Shown here piece after piece: positions 1 through 8,645 of a stretch of DNA of 64,000 nt (within the stretch, counting starts at the first letter, position 1; each line of letters begins with the position of its first letter). Both the position numbers and the translations under genes were made by a program. The notes under the pieces are model-generated. The model did no database searches. It was not told where the DNA came from and saw nothing but the letters and a program-made list of their open reading frames with translations. This DNA is from Roseobacter litoralis Och 149 (GTDB lineage: Bacteria; Pseudomonadota; Alphaproteobacteria; Rhodobacterales; Rhodobacteraceae): contig NC_015730.1 of assembly GCF_000154785.2 (NCBI RefSeq), forward strand, positions 1,674,001-1,738,000, in the 5' to 3' direction.

Positions 1-863
1 AAGACGACGCGGATGTCATAACTGACGCCGAAAACGCATTGCGCGCTTTGGAAGAGACCGCGGCGAAAAAGGAACTCGAAGCGCTGCTGGATGGTGAAGC
101 CGACAGCAACGATACCTTTCTTGAGGTCAACGCAGGGGCAGGGGGCACCGAAAGCTGCGACTGGGCGAATATGCTTGCGCGCATGTATGTCCGCTGGGCG
201 GAGAAGAAGGGCTATAAGGTCGAACTTCAGTCCATGAGCGACGGCGACGAGGCGGGGATCAAATCCGCGACTTACAAGATCACCGGGCTGAATGCCTATG
301 GGTGGCTCAAATCGGAAAGCGGCGTGCATCGTTTGGTGCGCATCTCGCCTTTTGACAGCGCGGCCAAGCGACATACCTCCTTCAGCTCGGTCTGGGTTTA
401 CCCGGTGGTGGATGACAATATCGACATTGACGTGAACCCTTCGGATATCCGCATCGACACCTACCGGTCCTCAGGCGCGGGCGGGCAGCACGTCAACACG
501 ACCGATTCCGCCGTTCGGATCACGCACCATCCCACTGGCATCGTGGTGACCAGTTCGGAAAAATCCCAGCACCAGAACCGCGACATCGCGATGAAAGCGT
601 TGAAATCGCGCCTGTATCAAATGGAACTGGACCGCCGCAACGCGGCCATTAACGAGGCGCATGAAAACAAGGGCGATGCCGGATGGGGCAATCAGATCCG
701 CTCCTACGTGCTGCAGCCCTATCAGATGGTCAAAGACCTGCGCACCAATTTTGAAACCTCCGACACCAAGGGGGTTCTGGATGGTGATCTGGATGGGTTC
801 ATGGCGGCGACCCTTGCACTGGATGCATCTGGAAAGACACGGGCCGAAGCGCAAAACGGCTGA
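1..863 (+). CDS. prfB: Peptide chain release factor 2 (5' end outside window)
   Basis: Class I release factor that reads UGA and UAA and triggers peptidyl-tRNA hydrolysis on the ribosome. The reading frame is open to the window edge, so the N-terminus is missing; about 287 codons are present. The SPF tripeptide that gives RF2 its stop-codon specificity is seen in [10 protein letters not shown], and the catalytic GGQ loop in SGAGGQHVN. The C-terminus is complete, ending in TGA at 861-863. Any programmed frameshift site of RF2 would lie upstream and cannot be judged. Family identity is secure because SPF distinguishes RF2 from RF1, which has PxT. Confidence 0.97.
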   Translation, partial: DDADVITDAENALRALEETAAKKELEALLDGEADSNDTFLEVNAGAGGTESCDWANMLARMYVRWAEKKGYKVELQSMSDGDEAGIKSATYKITGLNAYGWLKSESGVHRLVRISPFDSAAKRHTSFSSVWVYPVVDDNIDIDVNPSDIRIDTYRSSGAGGQHVNTTDSAVRITHHPTGIVVTSSEKSQHQNRDIAMKALKSRLYQMELDRRNAAINEAHENKGDAGWGNQIRSYVLQPYQMVKDLRTNFETSDTKGVLDGDLDGFMAATLALDASGKTRAEAQNG

Positions 864-934
864 TCAATTCCATTTTGACATAACACCGCAACTCAGGCAC
901 GTTTTAATCGGTCGAGTACGAAGAGGAGACTTCC

Positions 935-1720
935 GTGGCGGCGATTGCAGAGGGTGAATTGAAACCGGGCGCGCCGGAGTTGCGCGATGCAAATTTCGAT
1001 ATGCTGCGCGCGGCTTTGAAAAAAGGCCTGTCCGATTTCAAAGCCAAACCGCTTTACGGCATTCTGTTTGCTGCATTTTACGTCCTCGCAGGCTGGGTGA
1101 TGACGATCATCACCGCCGAAACCGGGCATACCTTTTGGCTGGTGCTCGCGGCGATTGGCTTTCCGCTGCTGGGGCCATTTGCGGCCGTCGGACTCTATGA
1201 GGTGTCGCGTAGGCTCGAAGCGGGCCTGCCTGTGCCCGCCGGGGAAATCTTTGGCGTGATCCTGAACCAGCGCCACCGGCAGTTGCCTTCAATGTGCACG
1301 ATGATGGTGGTTATTTTCATGTTCTGGTTTTTTCTGGGCCACATGATCTTCGCCCTCTTCCTTGGGCTGTCCACCATGACCAATGTATCGAGTTCCTTTG
1401 AGGTCTTTCTGACCTCAAACGGGCTGATGATGCTGGCATTCGGAACGGCTGTGGGGGCCGGTTTCGCGGTTTTGATTTTCTCGATCGCGGTGATCGGATT
1501 GCCGCTGCTGCTGGACCGGGAGATCGATTTTGTCACCGCGATGATTACCAGCATTCAGGCGGTCAAATCTTCCCCCGTCGTCTTTCTGATCTGGGCCGCC
1601 TTTATCGCGGTTGTGGTGTTCGCCTCCATGCTGCCGGGCTTCTTTGGCCTTTTCATCACGTTACCCCTGTTGGGGCACAGTTCATGGCATCTTTATCGAG
1701 AGATGATCGTAAGCCCTTAA
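935..1720 (+). CDS. DUF2189 family integral membrane protein
   Basis: A 261-residue membrane protein of unknown function, matching DUF2189 proteins of alphaproteobacteria in length and layout. A hydrophilic N-terminus of about 35 residues is followed by six or so hydrophobic segments (roughly residues 43-60, 68-88, 125-150, 165-190, 205-225, 230-250). The GTG start at 935 is preceded by a good ribosome site (AGAGGAGA, about 7 nt upstream), which fixes the start. It lies 71 bp after prfB and may share its transcript. Its TAA stop directly abuts the palindromic element at 1721. No catalytic motif is visible. Confidence 0.85.
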   Translation: MAAIAEGELKPGAPELRDANFDMLRAALKKGLSDFKAKPLYGILFAAFYVLAGWVMTIITAETGHTFWLVLAAIGFPLLGPFAAVGLYEVSRRLEAGLPVPAGEIFGVILNQRHRQLPSMCTMMVVIFMFWFFLGHMIFALFLGLSTMTNVSSSFEVFLTSNGLMMLAFGTAVGAGFAVLIFSIAVIGLPLLLDREIDFVTAMITSIQAVKSSPVVFLIWAAFIAVVVFASMLPGFFGLFITLPLLGHSSWHLYREMIVSP

Positions 1721-1821
1721 AGCGTCATGCGAAAAACCTGACAAACGTAACGCTGCCTGAAATCAGAGATTTCAACGCGTTACGTGATATTTGATGTGTC
1801 AGGTATTTCGTCAGACGCTCT
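1721..1821. repeat. 101-bp palindromic repeat, copy A
   Basis: The element starts AGCGTCATGCGAAAAACCTGA and ends in the near inverse of that sequence, so it has imperfect terminal inverted repeats of about 21 bp. An inner inverted repeat (TAACGC..TGAAATC / GATTTCA..GCGTTA) lets the whole element fold into a long hairpin. A second copy in the same orientation lies at 15673-15773 with 7 differences by hand alignment (about 93% identity). It has no coding capacity. TA dinucleotides flank this copy, which would fit a TA-targeting MITE mobilised in trans. It begins at the DUF2189 stop codon and its right end contributes to the stop codon of the next minus-strand gene. Confidence 0.8.
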
Positions 1822-2035
1822 AAAGTGGTTCTTCGCGGCCCATCTCAACCAGTTGGGCGCGCAGATCAGCCGCTTGCGGTAAGCCAGCCTCAAGCGCGAA
1901 AACATAGGCGTGGGTGAGATAAAACCCGGCGGCATCGGGATCGTCCGCGCTGGCCGCCGCCTGCGTATAAAGGGTAACCAAACGATCCTTATCGCCCGCC
2001 GCATGTGCGGCGAGCAGCTTTGCGTCAAGCGACAT
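1820..2035 (-). CDS. Hypothetical 71-residue protein coupled to Rieske oxygenase
   Basis: A short, Ala- and Leu-rich, probably helical protein beginning MSLDAKLLAAHAAGDKD. The start ATG at 2035 overlaps the TAA stop of the Rieske oxygenase as TAATG, so it is translationally coupled and surely in the same operon. The sequence resembles a single TPR or Sel1-like hairpin pair, but I recognise no family. Its TAG stop is made partly from the right end of the palindromic repeat, so the original C-terminus may have been altered by the insertion. A role as accessory to the oxygenase is inference from coupling only. Confidence 0.7.
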   Translation of the reverse strand: MSLDAKLLAAHAAGDKDRLVTLYTQAAASADDPDAAGFYLTHAYVFALEAGLPQAADLRAQLVEMGREEPL

Positions 2036-3195
2036 TATTCCGCCGCTTGCTTTTGTGCGCGGGCGTGTTCGATCTTGCCCGCGACCCAAGCGTGGAACAA
2101 ATGCGTCGGCCCATCCATGGCAGGCGAAAACCGCCCGCCATCGAACGACACGGCGTGGCGACCGCGTTGCATGCCCTCGACGACAAAGACATCTTCTGCA
2201 AAAACCGTTTTCCACTGCTCTGCGTTCCGGATGCGCAGGGTGTCGCTGGTGTCTGGTCTTGCGTAAAACAGGTGGACATGCTCAAGCGTTTTCTCAGGCC
2301 CGACCGGTTGCAGAATGATGGCGAATGTATGATCGCGGTGAACCCCCAGCAGCACATTCGGAAACCCGGTGATATATTCCGCGGCCGTATCCCATTTGTC
2401 GCTCAGCGCGTCGAAATCTGGAAAAGTGCCCCCCTCGGCGTCTCTGATCTGGCGGTAGACCAGCGTGCCTTGTCCTGAAAACGCGTCATCCTCTTCGATA
2501 TGATAGTGATCTTCCAAACGTGAATAGCTGTTAAGGCCGGGGTGCACCCAAGGCAGGTGATAGCTTTCACAATAGTTTTCGACCGCCAGTTTCCAGTTGC
2601 AATTCACCTCTAGGGTAAAGCGGCTCTCGGTGCCGCCGTGATGCAGTGGTTTGTCAAATTCCTGCCAGCGCGCCATCATTTTGGCATTTGCAACGTCGAA
2701 ATCCTCTGCGGTGCCCGACACGTTGATCCAGACCACACCCATCCAGATATGGCTGCGCACTTCTATGAGCCCCAAAAGCGCGCGGTCGATGCCGTCATGC
2801 GTGTTCTGGCCAGGCCCGCCCACATGCGGGGTGCTGACCAGAGCGCCCTCTGTCGAGTAACACCAGCTGTGGTAGGGACATCTGATGGCACCCTCGATTT
2901 TGCGCGGCGCATCCACGAGGATCATCCCGCGATGGCGACAGATGTTCTGAAACACCCGCACCTTGTTTTGGCGATCCCGGATCAATAAAAGCGGCATTTC
3001 CAGAAAATCGAGTGGCACCGCATCACCTGTTTCAGGGACATCAGCAGCCACGGCAAGCCCCGACCATCCCTCGAACAGCAGTGCGTGCTTTTCCACATTG
3101 AAAACGGCGGGGTCAGTGTAATGCGCGTTTGGTAAACCGTTTGCCTGCGCGATCGGGCGGCGAACAGAGGATAAATCCGAGACACGATTTTCCAT
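2035..3195 (-). CDS. Rieske-type aromatic ring-hydroxylating oxygenase, alpha subunit
   Basis: A 386-residue non-heme iron oxygenase. The Rieske [2Fe-2S] ligands appear as CRH and, 16 residues on, CPYH (C-x-H...C-x2-H). The catalytic domain carries the mononuclear iron motif N..ENYCESYHLPWVHP, with two histidines. Start chosen at ATG 3195, which has AGGAG 7-8 nt upstream; an upstream ATG at 3228 lacks one. No ferredoxin or reductase gene is adjacent, so the electron donor is elsewhere. Substrate cannot be told; related oxygenases act on aromatic acids or quaternary amines. It is followed by an overlapping 71-residue gene and preceded by an HTH regulator on the same strand. Confidence 0.9.
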   Translation of the reverse strand: MENRVSDLSSVRRPIAQANGLPNAHYTDPAVFNVEKHALLFEGWSGLAVAADVPETGDAVPLDFLEMPLLLIRDRQNKVRVFQNICRHRGMILVDAPRKIEGAIRCPYHSWCYSTEGALVSTPHVGGPGQNTHDGIDRALLGLIEVRSHIWMGVVWINVSGTAEDFDVANAKMMARWQEFDKPLHHGGTESRFTLEVNCNWKLAVENYCESYHLPWVHPGLNSYSRLEDHYHIEEDDAFSGQGTLVYRQIRDAEGGTFPDFDALSDKWDTAAEYITGFPNVLLGVHRDHTFAIILQPVGPEKTLEHVHLFYARPDTSDTLRIRNAEQWKTVFAEDVFVVEGMQRGRHAVSFDGGRFSPAMDGPTHLFHAWVAGKIEHARAQKQAAE

Positions 3196-3250
3196 GTCAG
3201 AACTCCTAAGGATGGATGTCTGAAACAAAATACCGAACGTGCGCGTATGG

Positions 3251-3264
3251 GCTGTCGCGACAGC
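3251..3264. promoter_or_regulatory. Perfect 14-bp palindrome upstream of the Rieske gene
   Basis: GCTGTCGCGACAGC is a perfect inverted repeat 56 bp upstream of the oxygenase start and 37 bp after the regulator gene. It could be an operator for the neighbouring HTH regulator or a stem of an RNA hairpin. No T-run follows on either strand, so termination is less likely. Confidence 0.35.
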
Positions 3265-3300
3265 GACCTGAGTAGCTTTAGGGCGACATCGGATAGAAGC

Positions 3301-4098
3301 TTATCGCATCGGGTCTTTGTGTTGCAGCAGGTTTTGGTGAAACGCGACCAAGTCCTCAAGGGCGCAAAACCCGGTGTACCGGGCGATGGGCATCACGCGT
3401 TCAAGATCATTTCCCAAATGTTCATAAACCAAACGTGTGACACGTGTTGATGCTGAATTCTCACGGGCTGTGCGTGTGGCATAGCCGACCCAGAAGTTGT
3501 TTTCGAATGACGTGACGCGGTTCAAAAAGTTCATTGAAGCCGTCAGCCCGTTGCGCCGGGACGTTACGATCACCACGCCGTCCTCCACCTTGAGCACAAA
3601 GCCACGATATTCGCGCGCCTGCGGGGCTGGGGGGATGCCTTGCATGGCCATTGCGAGTTTGGGCTCGTAGCCTTTGATGTGCGTGTCATTCCCCTGACGC
3701 AGAACATAAATCAAACCGCGCACGAATTGGTTTTCCTTGACAAAGCTCCGACGGGAAAACTGATAAAATCCGCTGGGAAAATCATTTTCAGGGACCTGCT
3801 GAACTTTTTCGCCCATGAAGTCCTTTAGAAAACCGCTCATCACAGGCCCCGAGCTGGGGCCGATTTGATCGACAGGCTCCAGCAATACCCGCGCATCTAC
3901 ATCAAAGAAATCGCAAATGCGGGCCAGTACGTCTGGTCTGGGAAAACTCTCGCCGCTCAAATAGCGGTTGAACTGCGTGCGGTTGATGCCGAGTTGACGC
4001 GCCAGTGAAGACACCGACGGGTAAGATTCAGACAGGTGACGCAAATTTGCTCCGAACATATTGCGCAATTGAGCGGGGGATCGGGCAGGGGTGCGCAT
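3301..4098 (-). CDS. Helix-turn-helix (XRE-type) transcriptional regulator
   Basis: A 265-residue DNA-binding protein. Residues 15-75 form a Cro/CI-type helix-turn-helix (SLARQLGINRTQFNRYLSGE, followed by PRPDVLARICDFFDVD). The remaining 190 residues form an uncharacterised alpha-proteobacterial C-terminal domain with no recognisable ligand motif. It lies upstream of the Rieske oxygenase on the same strand, 105 bp apart, and is divergent from the gene at 4334. A role in controlling one or both neighbours is inferred. A dyad (4182-4199) lies in the divergent intergenic region. Confidence 0.85.
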   Translation of the reverse strand: MRTPARSPAQLRNMFGANLRHLSESYPSVSSLARQLGINRTQFNRYLSGESFPRPDVLARICDFFDVDARVLLEPVDQIGPSSGPVMSGFLKDFMGEKVQQVPENDFPSGFYQFSRRSFVKENQFVRGLIYVLRQGNDTHIKGYEPKLAMAMQGIPPAPQAREYRGFVLKVEDGVVIVTSRRNGLTASMNFLNRVTSFENNFWVGYATRTARENSASTRVTRLVYEHLGNDLERVMPIARYTGFCALEDLVAFHQNLLQHKDPMR

Positions 4099-4181
4099 TA
4101 TCGTCCTTCGGTGTGGTTTACATGCATAAATTGTATCAGCAATTGCTTTACACGTAATGGTTACTTCTGGTCACCCGAAAC

Positions 4182-4199
4182 TGACGCTAAATGGCGTCA
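4182..4199. promoter_or_regulatory. Dyad in the divergent promoter region
   Basis: TGACGC-TAAATG-GCGTCA is a 6-bp inverted repeat with a 6-bp spacer, 84 bp upstream of the HTH regulator start. The size and position suit an operator for autoregulation. Protein identity is inferred only. Confidence 0.35.
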
Positions 4200-4333
4200 C
4201 TGCCGTCTTGATTTGTGTCGACTGTACCGCATGTGGACACAAAAACCAAGCGTACGGTGTCACTTTTTTGGTGTCTTAATGTCTTAACTTCTTGGTATAG
4301 TTGAAAAAAGACATTGAAGAATTGGAAGATCAC

Positions 4334-4666
4334 ATGTTGGGCGTAGTGCTGTGGAGCGACGCTTCGGACCGCAAGGCGGTTATCTGGTGCGAAGATCAGG
4401 GTGACCTGGCATACGTGAACCCGTCGGACGAGGTTCTGCGGTCCGGTGACTTTTTCGATGCAGGCGATCTTGTGCAATTTGACATGGAAATGTCGCAATC
4501 AACCCGATTGGCGCATAACCCACGCCTCGTGATTGAAAAGGTCGGACCGGCTCTGCCGGATGTGCTGCGCGATGCTGCCCAGATCGAAGACCTGAGCCTG
4601 CGCAAAAGAGGGCAGGTGGTGGATTTTTCACCTTGGAATGAGCAGGCCAAAGCAGCCTGCCCATAA
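4334..4666 (+). CDS. Conserved hypothetical protein, about 110 residues
   Basis: An acidic soluble protein starting MLGVVLWSDASDRKAVIWCED. The frame opens farther up at a TTG (4301), but the ATG at 4334 has a GGAAG ribosome site at fitting distance and gives the cleaner N-terminus. No membrane segment or catalytic motif is seen. The N-terminal half (VVLWSDASDRKAVIWCEDQGDLAYV) has the alternating pattern of a small beta-barrel, reminiscent of cold-shock/OB-type folds, but this is only an impression. It is transcribed divergently from the HTH regulator. Confidence 0.65.
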   Translation: MLGVVLWSDASDRKAVIWCEDQGDLAYVNPSDEVLRSGDFFDAGDLVQFDMEMSQSTRLAHNPRLVIEKVGPALPDVLRDAAQIEDLSLRKRGQVVDFSPWNEQAKAACP

Positions 4667-4683
4667 GATGTGAATGACGGGGG

Positions 4684-5244
4684 TTACTCCCCGCGGGACA
4701 AGGCCGCGACACCGGTTCGTGCGACCTCAGCCAAGCCCAAGGGGCGCATCAAGTCAGCGAAAGCATCGATTTTTTCCGGTGCGCCGGTAATTTCGAACAC
4801 GAAGCTTTCGAGGGTGCTGTCGACCACATTGGCGCGAAAAATATCGGCAAGACGCAGTGCCTCGACCCGTTTGTCGCCCTGGCCCACGACCTTGAACATG
4901 GCCAGCTCGCGTTCCACGCTTTTCCCCTCGACCGTCAGGTCATGCACGTCGTGCACCGAGACAATGCGCCCCAGCTGCGCCTTGATCTGCTCGATCACCT
5001 GCGGCGTGCCAGAGGTTACAATCGTAATGCGCGAAAGATGCCCCGTCTCATCCACTTCGGCGACGGTCAGACTGTCGATGTTGTACCCGCGACCTGCAAA
5101 AAGCCCGATGACACGCGCCAGCACACCGGGTTCGTTTTCGACAAGTACCGCGAGCGTGTGCCGTTCGATCACATCCGAGAATGTGGGACGCAGGTTATAG
5201 GCAGAATGGCTGTTTGAGCCTTTTTTGATTTTTAGCGGTGACAT
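4684..5244 (-). CDS. ilvH: Acetolactate synthase small (regulatory) subunit
   Basis: Regulatory subunit of acetohydroxyacid synthase, the first common enzyme of Val, Leu and Ile synthesis; confers valine feedback and activates the large subunit. The ACT domain spans roughly residues 28-105 (HTLAVLVENEPGVLARVIGLFAGRGYN..), followed by the IlvH-type C-terminal domain. The 186 residues include an N-terminal extension of about 25 residues that is common in alphaproteobacteria. It lies about 470 bp downstream of ilvB rather than directly after it; a small lipoprotein gene sits between. Confidence 0.95.
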   Translation of the reverse strand: MSPLKIKKGSNSHSAYNLRPTFSDVIERHTLAVLVENEPGVLARVIGLFAGRGYNIDSLTVAEVDETGHLSRITIVTSGTPQVIEQIKAQLGRIVSVHDVHDLTVEGKSVERELAMFKVVGQGDKRVEALRLADIFRANVVDSTLESFVFEITGAPEKIDAFADLMRPLGLAEVARTGVAALSRGE

Positions 5245-5378
5245 AATGATGTCCTCAATTTCTTATGGCCATGTGCGGAAGTTCTTTTCCGCTCTTTTGC
5301 ACTTCGACGTGTGCGCTCTGCACCTAGTTTTCCGTAGTCTGGCAAATTCAGTTTTTGCGCGGTTTCGGTACAGTTCTT

Positions 5379-5717
5379 TCATTCGTATGTTTCGCTCTTT
5401 TCTGGAACCGCAACCGCGTATAGAATGCACGATTTTTCTGGATTAAAGTACCGACAATTTTCTAACGCGTTCTCTTTGCTTTGTACCAAGTTTTTATCGC
5501 CACGCGACCGACCGCCCCCACGGCCGTCCGATGTTACATACATTGCGCTGTAAACGGGAGCTGTTTGGCGGAACTCCACGTACTTTTCCATGCCGGTTTT
5601 ACTCAGAACGATTTTCGAGACCTGTCGGATTTCTACACCGTTTTGTTGATTGGGGGCAGCGCAACCTACCAAAACCGCAGTGGCCAGAATCGTATAAAGC
5701 GAGCTTTGTTTGATCAC
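5379..5717 (-). CDS. Small predicted lipoprotein between ilvB and ilvH
   Basis: A 112-residue protein with a short basic N-terminus, a hydrophobic stretch and a lipobox (AVLVGC, Cys about residue 19), so it is probably an envelope lipoprotein. Two more cysteines (ENCRYFNPEKSC) may form a disulfide. The GTG start overlaps the ilvB stop (GTGA), so translation is coupled to ilvB. Local base composition is clearly more A/T-rich than ilvB or ilvH, suggesting later arrival. The family is not recognised with certainty; the tail loosely resembles DUF4189-type proteins. Confidence 0.6.
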   Translation of the reverse strand: MIKQSSLYTILATAVLVGCAAPNQQNGVEIRQVSKIVLSKTGMEKYVEFRQTAPVYSAMYVTSDGRGGGRSRGDKNLVQSKENALENCRYFNPEKSCILYAVAVPEKSETYE

Positions 5718-7465
5718 ACCAAAACGCTTCCTTTGGCATCGATCACACCCTGCGTATCCGCTTCCCCCAGAAGCATTTCGTTATGCGCCTTGCCCGACGG
5801 GATCATGGGGAAGCAGTTTTCGTGCTTGGTCACCAGACAGTCAAAGATCACCGGGCCGTCGTAGGTCAGCATCTCCATGATTGCGTCATCCAGATCATCA
5901 GGGTCGGAGCACAGGATGCCCTTGGCCCCGAAAGCTTCGGCCAGTTTCACGAAATCGGGCAGGGCGTCGGACCAGCTGTGTGAATAGCGCTCCCCGTGCA
6001 GCAGTTCCTGCCACTGGCGCACCATACCGAGGCGTTCGTTGTTGAGGATGAACTGTTTGACGGGCAGGCGGTATTGAATGGCCGTGCCCATTTCCTGCAT
6101 GTTCATAAGCCACGACGCTTCACCCGCCACGTTGATCACCAGCGCATCCGGGTGCGCGACCTGCACACCGATCGACGCGGGGAAGCCATAGCCCATCGTG
6201 CCCAGACCACCGGAGGTCATCCAGCGGTTCGGATCTTCAAAGCCCAGATATTGCGCGGCCCACATCTGATGCTGGCCCACTTCGGTGCAGATGTAGCGGT
6301 CATATTTTTTGGTCAGTGCTTCGAGCCGTTCCAACGCGTACTGCGGTTTGATGATCTTGCCTTGTTGGGTGAACTTCAGGCAATCCACTGTCTTCCACTG
6401 CTCGATCTGCGCCCACCATTTGGCGACCGCCTCTGAATTCGTCTTGCGCCCGCGGGATTTCCAGACCTTGAGGATATCCTCAAGCACATGGGCGATATCG
6501 CCGACAATGGGGATGTCGGTCTTGATGACCTTGTTGATGGACGAGGGATCAATATCGATATGTGCCTTGATGGATTTGGGGCTGAACGCATCGAGCCGCC
6601 CCGTGATCCGGTCGTCAAAACGCGCGCCGATGTTGATCATCAGATCGCAATCATGCATCGCCATATTGGCTTCGTACAAACCATGCATCCCCAACATGCC
6701 AATCCATTTTTCACCGGATGCCGGGTAGGACCCCAAGCCCATCAGCGTAGAGGTGATCGGAAAGCCTGTGGCCTTCACCAGTTCGCGCAGCAATTGGCTG
6801 GCTGCAGGGCCTGAGTTGATTACGCCGCCGCCCGTGTAAAAGATCGGTTTCTTGGCCTTTTCAAGCGCAGCCACCAGTTCGGTGATCGCTTCCATGTCGC
6901 CTTTCAGCTTGGGCTGGTAATGCGAGGTGGAGGGTTTGGGCGGCGAATAGGTGCCGGTGGCGAATTGCACGTCCTTGGGGATGTCGACAAGAACGGGGCC
7001 GGGGCGCCCGCTGGTCGCGACATGAAATGCTTCGTGGATGACGCCGGACAGGCGTTCGGTTTCCTTGACCAGCCAGTTGTGCTTGGTGCAGGGGCGCGTG
7101 ATGCCCACGGTGTCCGCTTCTTGGAATGCGTCAGAGCCGATCATGAAGGTCGGCACCTGACCGGTGAGAACCACCAGCGGAATGGAATCCATCAGCGCAT
7201 CCGTCAGGCCGGTGACCGCGTTGGTCGCACCGGGGCCGGAGGTGACAAGAACAACGCCCGGTTTACCAGTGGCGCGCGCATAGCCTTCGGCGGCATGAAC
7301 AGCACCCTGTTCGTGGCGCACCAGAATGTGGCGAATCGCGTTTTGCTGAAAGACCTCGTCATAAATCGGTAGCACTGCGCCGCCCGGATACCCAAATACG
7401 GTATCCACGCCCTGATCAATCAGGGCCTGAACAATCATTTTCGCACCGGACATTTGACGTGTCAT
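5714..7465 (-). CDS. ilvB: Acetolactate synthase large (catalytic) subunit
   Basis: Thiamine-diphosphate enzyme condensing pyruvate with pyruvate or 2-oxobutyrate. At 583 residues it is full length. The catalytic glutamate lies in VRHEQGAVHAAEGYARA; the ThDP/Mg motif GDG...NN is present in altered form as NVAGEASWLMNMQEM with NNERLGMVRQWQ later. The central FAD/NAD-binding-like domain (about 195-330) is intact. It is the first structural gene of the operon, 48 bp after an apparent attenuator terminator and about 100 bp after a leader peptide rich in Leu, Val and Ile codons. Note the Glu-Ala in the usual GDG(S/A) position. Confidence 0.96.
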   Translation of the reverse strand: MTRQMSGAKMIVQALIDQGVDTVFGYPGGAVLPIYDEVFQQNAIRHILVRHEQGAVHAAEGYARATGKPGVVLVTSGPGATNAVTGLTDALMDSIPLVVLTGQVPTFMIGSDAFQEADTVGITRPCTKHNWLVKETERLSGVIHEAFHVATSGRPGPVLVDIPKDVQFATGTYSPPKPSTSHYQPKLKGDMEAITELVAALEKAKKPIFYTGGGVINSGPAASQLLRELVKATGFPITSTLMGLGSYPASGEKWIGMLGMHGLYEANMAMHDCDLMINIGARFDDRITGRLDAFSPKSIKAHIDIDPSSINKVIKTDIPIVGDIAHVLEDILKVWKSRGRKTNSEAVAKWWAQIEQWKTVDCLKFTQQGKIIKPQYALERLEALTKKYDRYICTEVGQHQMWAAQYLGFEDPNRWMTSGGLGTMGYGFPASIGVQVAHPDALVINVAGEASWLMNMQEMGTAIQYRLPVKQFILNNERLGMVRQWQELLHGERYSHSWSDALPDFVKLAEAFGAKGILCSDPDDLDDAIMEMLTYDGPVIFDCLVTKHENCFPMIPSGKAHNEMLLGEADTQGVIDAKGSVLV

Positions 7466-7513
7466 AGTATTCTCTCCGTGTTGGCCCCGATGGGCCAGTT
7501 ACCTGTTGCGCAC

Positions 7514-7540
7514 AAAAAAGCCCCCGATCTTGGCGGGGGC
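7514..7540 (-). terminator. Rho-independent attenuator terminator of the ilvB leader
   Basis: On the minus strand GCCCCCG..CGGGGGC forms a GC stem followed by TTTTTT, 48 bp before the ilvB start. Upstream, GCGCATGGG (7573-7581) can pair with CCCATGCGC (7539-7547); that pairing reaches the foot of the terminator stem and could act as the competing structure. With the leader peptide this forms a classical ribosome-mediated attenuator. Confidence 0.8.
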
Positions 7541-7565
7541 GCATGGGTCAGACTATGGTCTACCG

Positions 7566-7613
7566 TTACCGGCCCATGCGCGTGTTTCCTACAATGACCA
7601 CTAGGTCGTTCAT
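7566..7613 (-). CDS. ilv operon leader peptide (attenuation), 15 residues
   Basis: A minus-strand mini-gene encodes MNDLVVIVGNTRMGR and ends in TAA. Five consecutive branched-chain residues (L-V-V-I-V) sit at codons 4-8. GGAG lies 8 nt before the ATG. About 25 nt after its stop comes a GC-rich terminator with a U-run and then ilvB. This arrangement matches known Leu/Val/Ile attenuators: ribosome stalling at the branched-chain codons would change downstream RNA pairing and allow read-through into ilvB. Translation itself is inferred. Confidence 0.8.
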   Translation of the reverse strand: MNDLVVIVGNTRMGR

Positions 7614-7861
7614 TCGGTAAGACTCCGTTGTGTTGCGCGAGACATTATGAGCGGCTGACAAGTACGTCAACAGCCGATGCGCAGAAAAATATGTCTCTGA
7701 GTGAGAAAAACCAGTAATATTATTTCGTTCAGATGTCATTTGAGGGAATTAAAGCCAAAATCGTAGCTTTACCGGCTAAGCGTTGTTGATTCTGAAAAGT
7801 CGGCAGGCAAAAAAGCTGGACCGTTGGATGCCCGCTTAGCTCAGCGCCTTCGCATCAGGGG

Positions 7862-8473
7862 TCACCGCCGGGATGTGAGGCTGTGCGACGCAAAGCCGGA
7901 CCAAAACACAAGCCAGGCAGCAAATCCCGAAAGTTTCGAAAAGTCCTCCAGCCAATGTGCGAAGGGGCCATAAATTTTAAATACATCCGTAAATACCGAC
8001 AATCCAAGAAAAAACAGCGCAACCTTTAATCCACGCATGTCATATTGATTGTCGATTTTGCGTAACCTGAACCAGACAGACAAGCCCAACAGACCGTAAA
8101 CGCCGAAGACTGCGACTTCTCCCAGTCGCGAGGCCTTTTCGTGCAACATGAAAACATCGTCGATCACGAGAAGAGCCGATAAGACTGAAACCGCTAGAAG
8201 AACACCGCGGCTTGTGGAGAAAGAGCCGCGCATCACTGCGACCGCAAAGCCGGTAACAGCCGCTGTCGATGTCATCAAGGCCACGCCGACATGGGAAAAG
8301 AAACCGATATAGGATGGGTATTTGTAAATAGCGGCGGGATCACGCACGAGGTCCGCCAGCTCAATACCGCGCAAACCGGTCAAGACGCCGATTATGATCG
8401 CCGCCGCAAACAAGGCCAGAGCTACAATGGTTTCGGGTAATTTGACGAGGGGCCGCGCAGGGGCGTCTGACAT
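7862..8473 (-). CDS. Hypothetical integral membrane protein
   Basis: A 203-residue protein with about five or six hydrophobic segments (for example ETIVALALFAAAIIIGVLTG, GVALMTSTAAVTGFAVAV, GVLLAVSVLSALLVID). The start at ATG 8473 (MSDAPARPL) is preferred because AAGGAA stands about 8 nt upstream; the frame opens earlier at 8527 without one. An HEK motif lies between helices but no family is recognised. It lies downstream of the response regulator on the same strand, separated by about 170 bp. Confidence 0.65.
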   Translation of the reverse strand: MSDAPARPLVKLPETIVALALFAAAIIIGVLTGLRGIELADLVRDPAAIYKYPSYIGFFSHVGVALMTSTAAVTGFAVAVMRGSFSTSRGVLLAVSVLSALLVIDDVFMLHEKASRLGEVAVFGVYGLLGLSVWFRLRKIDNQYDMRGLKVALFFLGLSVFTDVFKIYGPFAHWLEDFSKLSGFAAWLVFWSGFASHSLTSRR

Positions 8474-8645
8474 TCTGTTTTCCTTCACGGCAACAATCAC
8501 AGGCTGACCCGCGTTGTACGACGACAATCCGAACTTTCAAAGACGAATGTCACAAAACCTCACTGCATCCAAGTGCATTCACGATGTCACAGCGTCTGTG
8601 GTTGCCCCTGCAATCCATCCTGAAAAGCTGCGTTAAACGCGCCTG

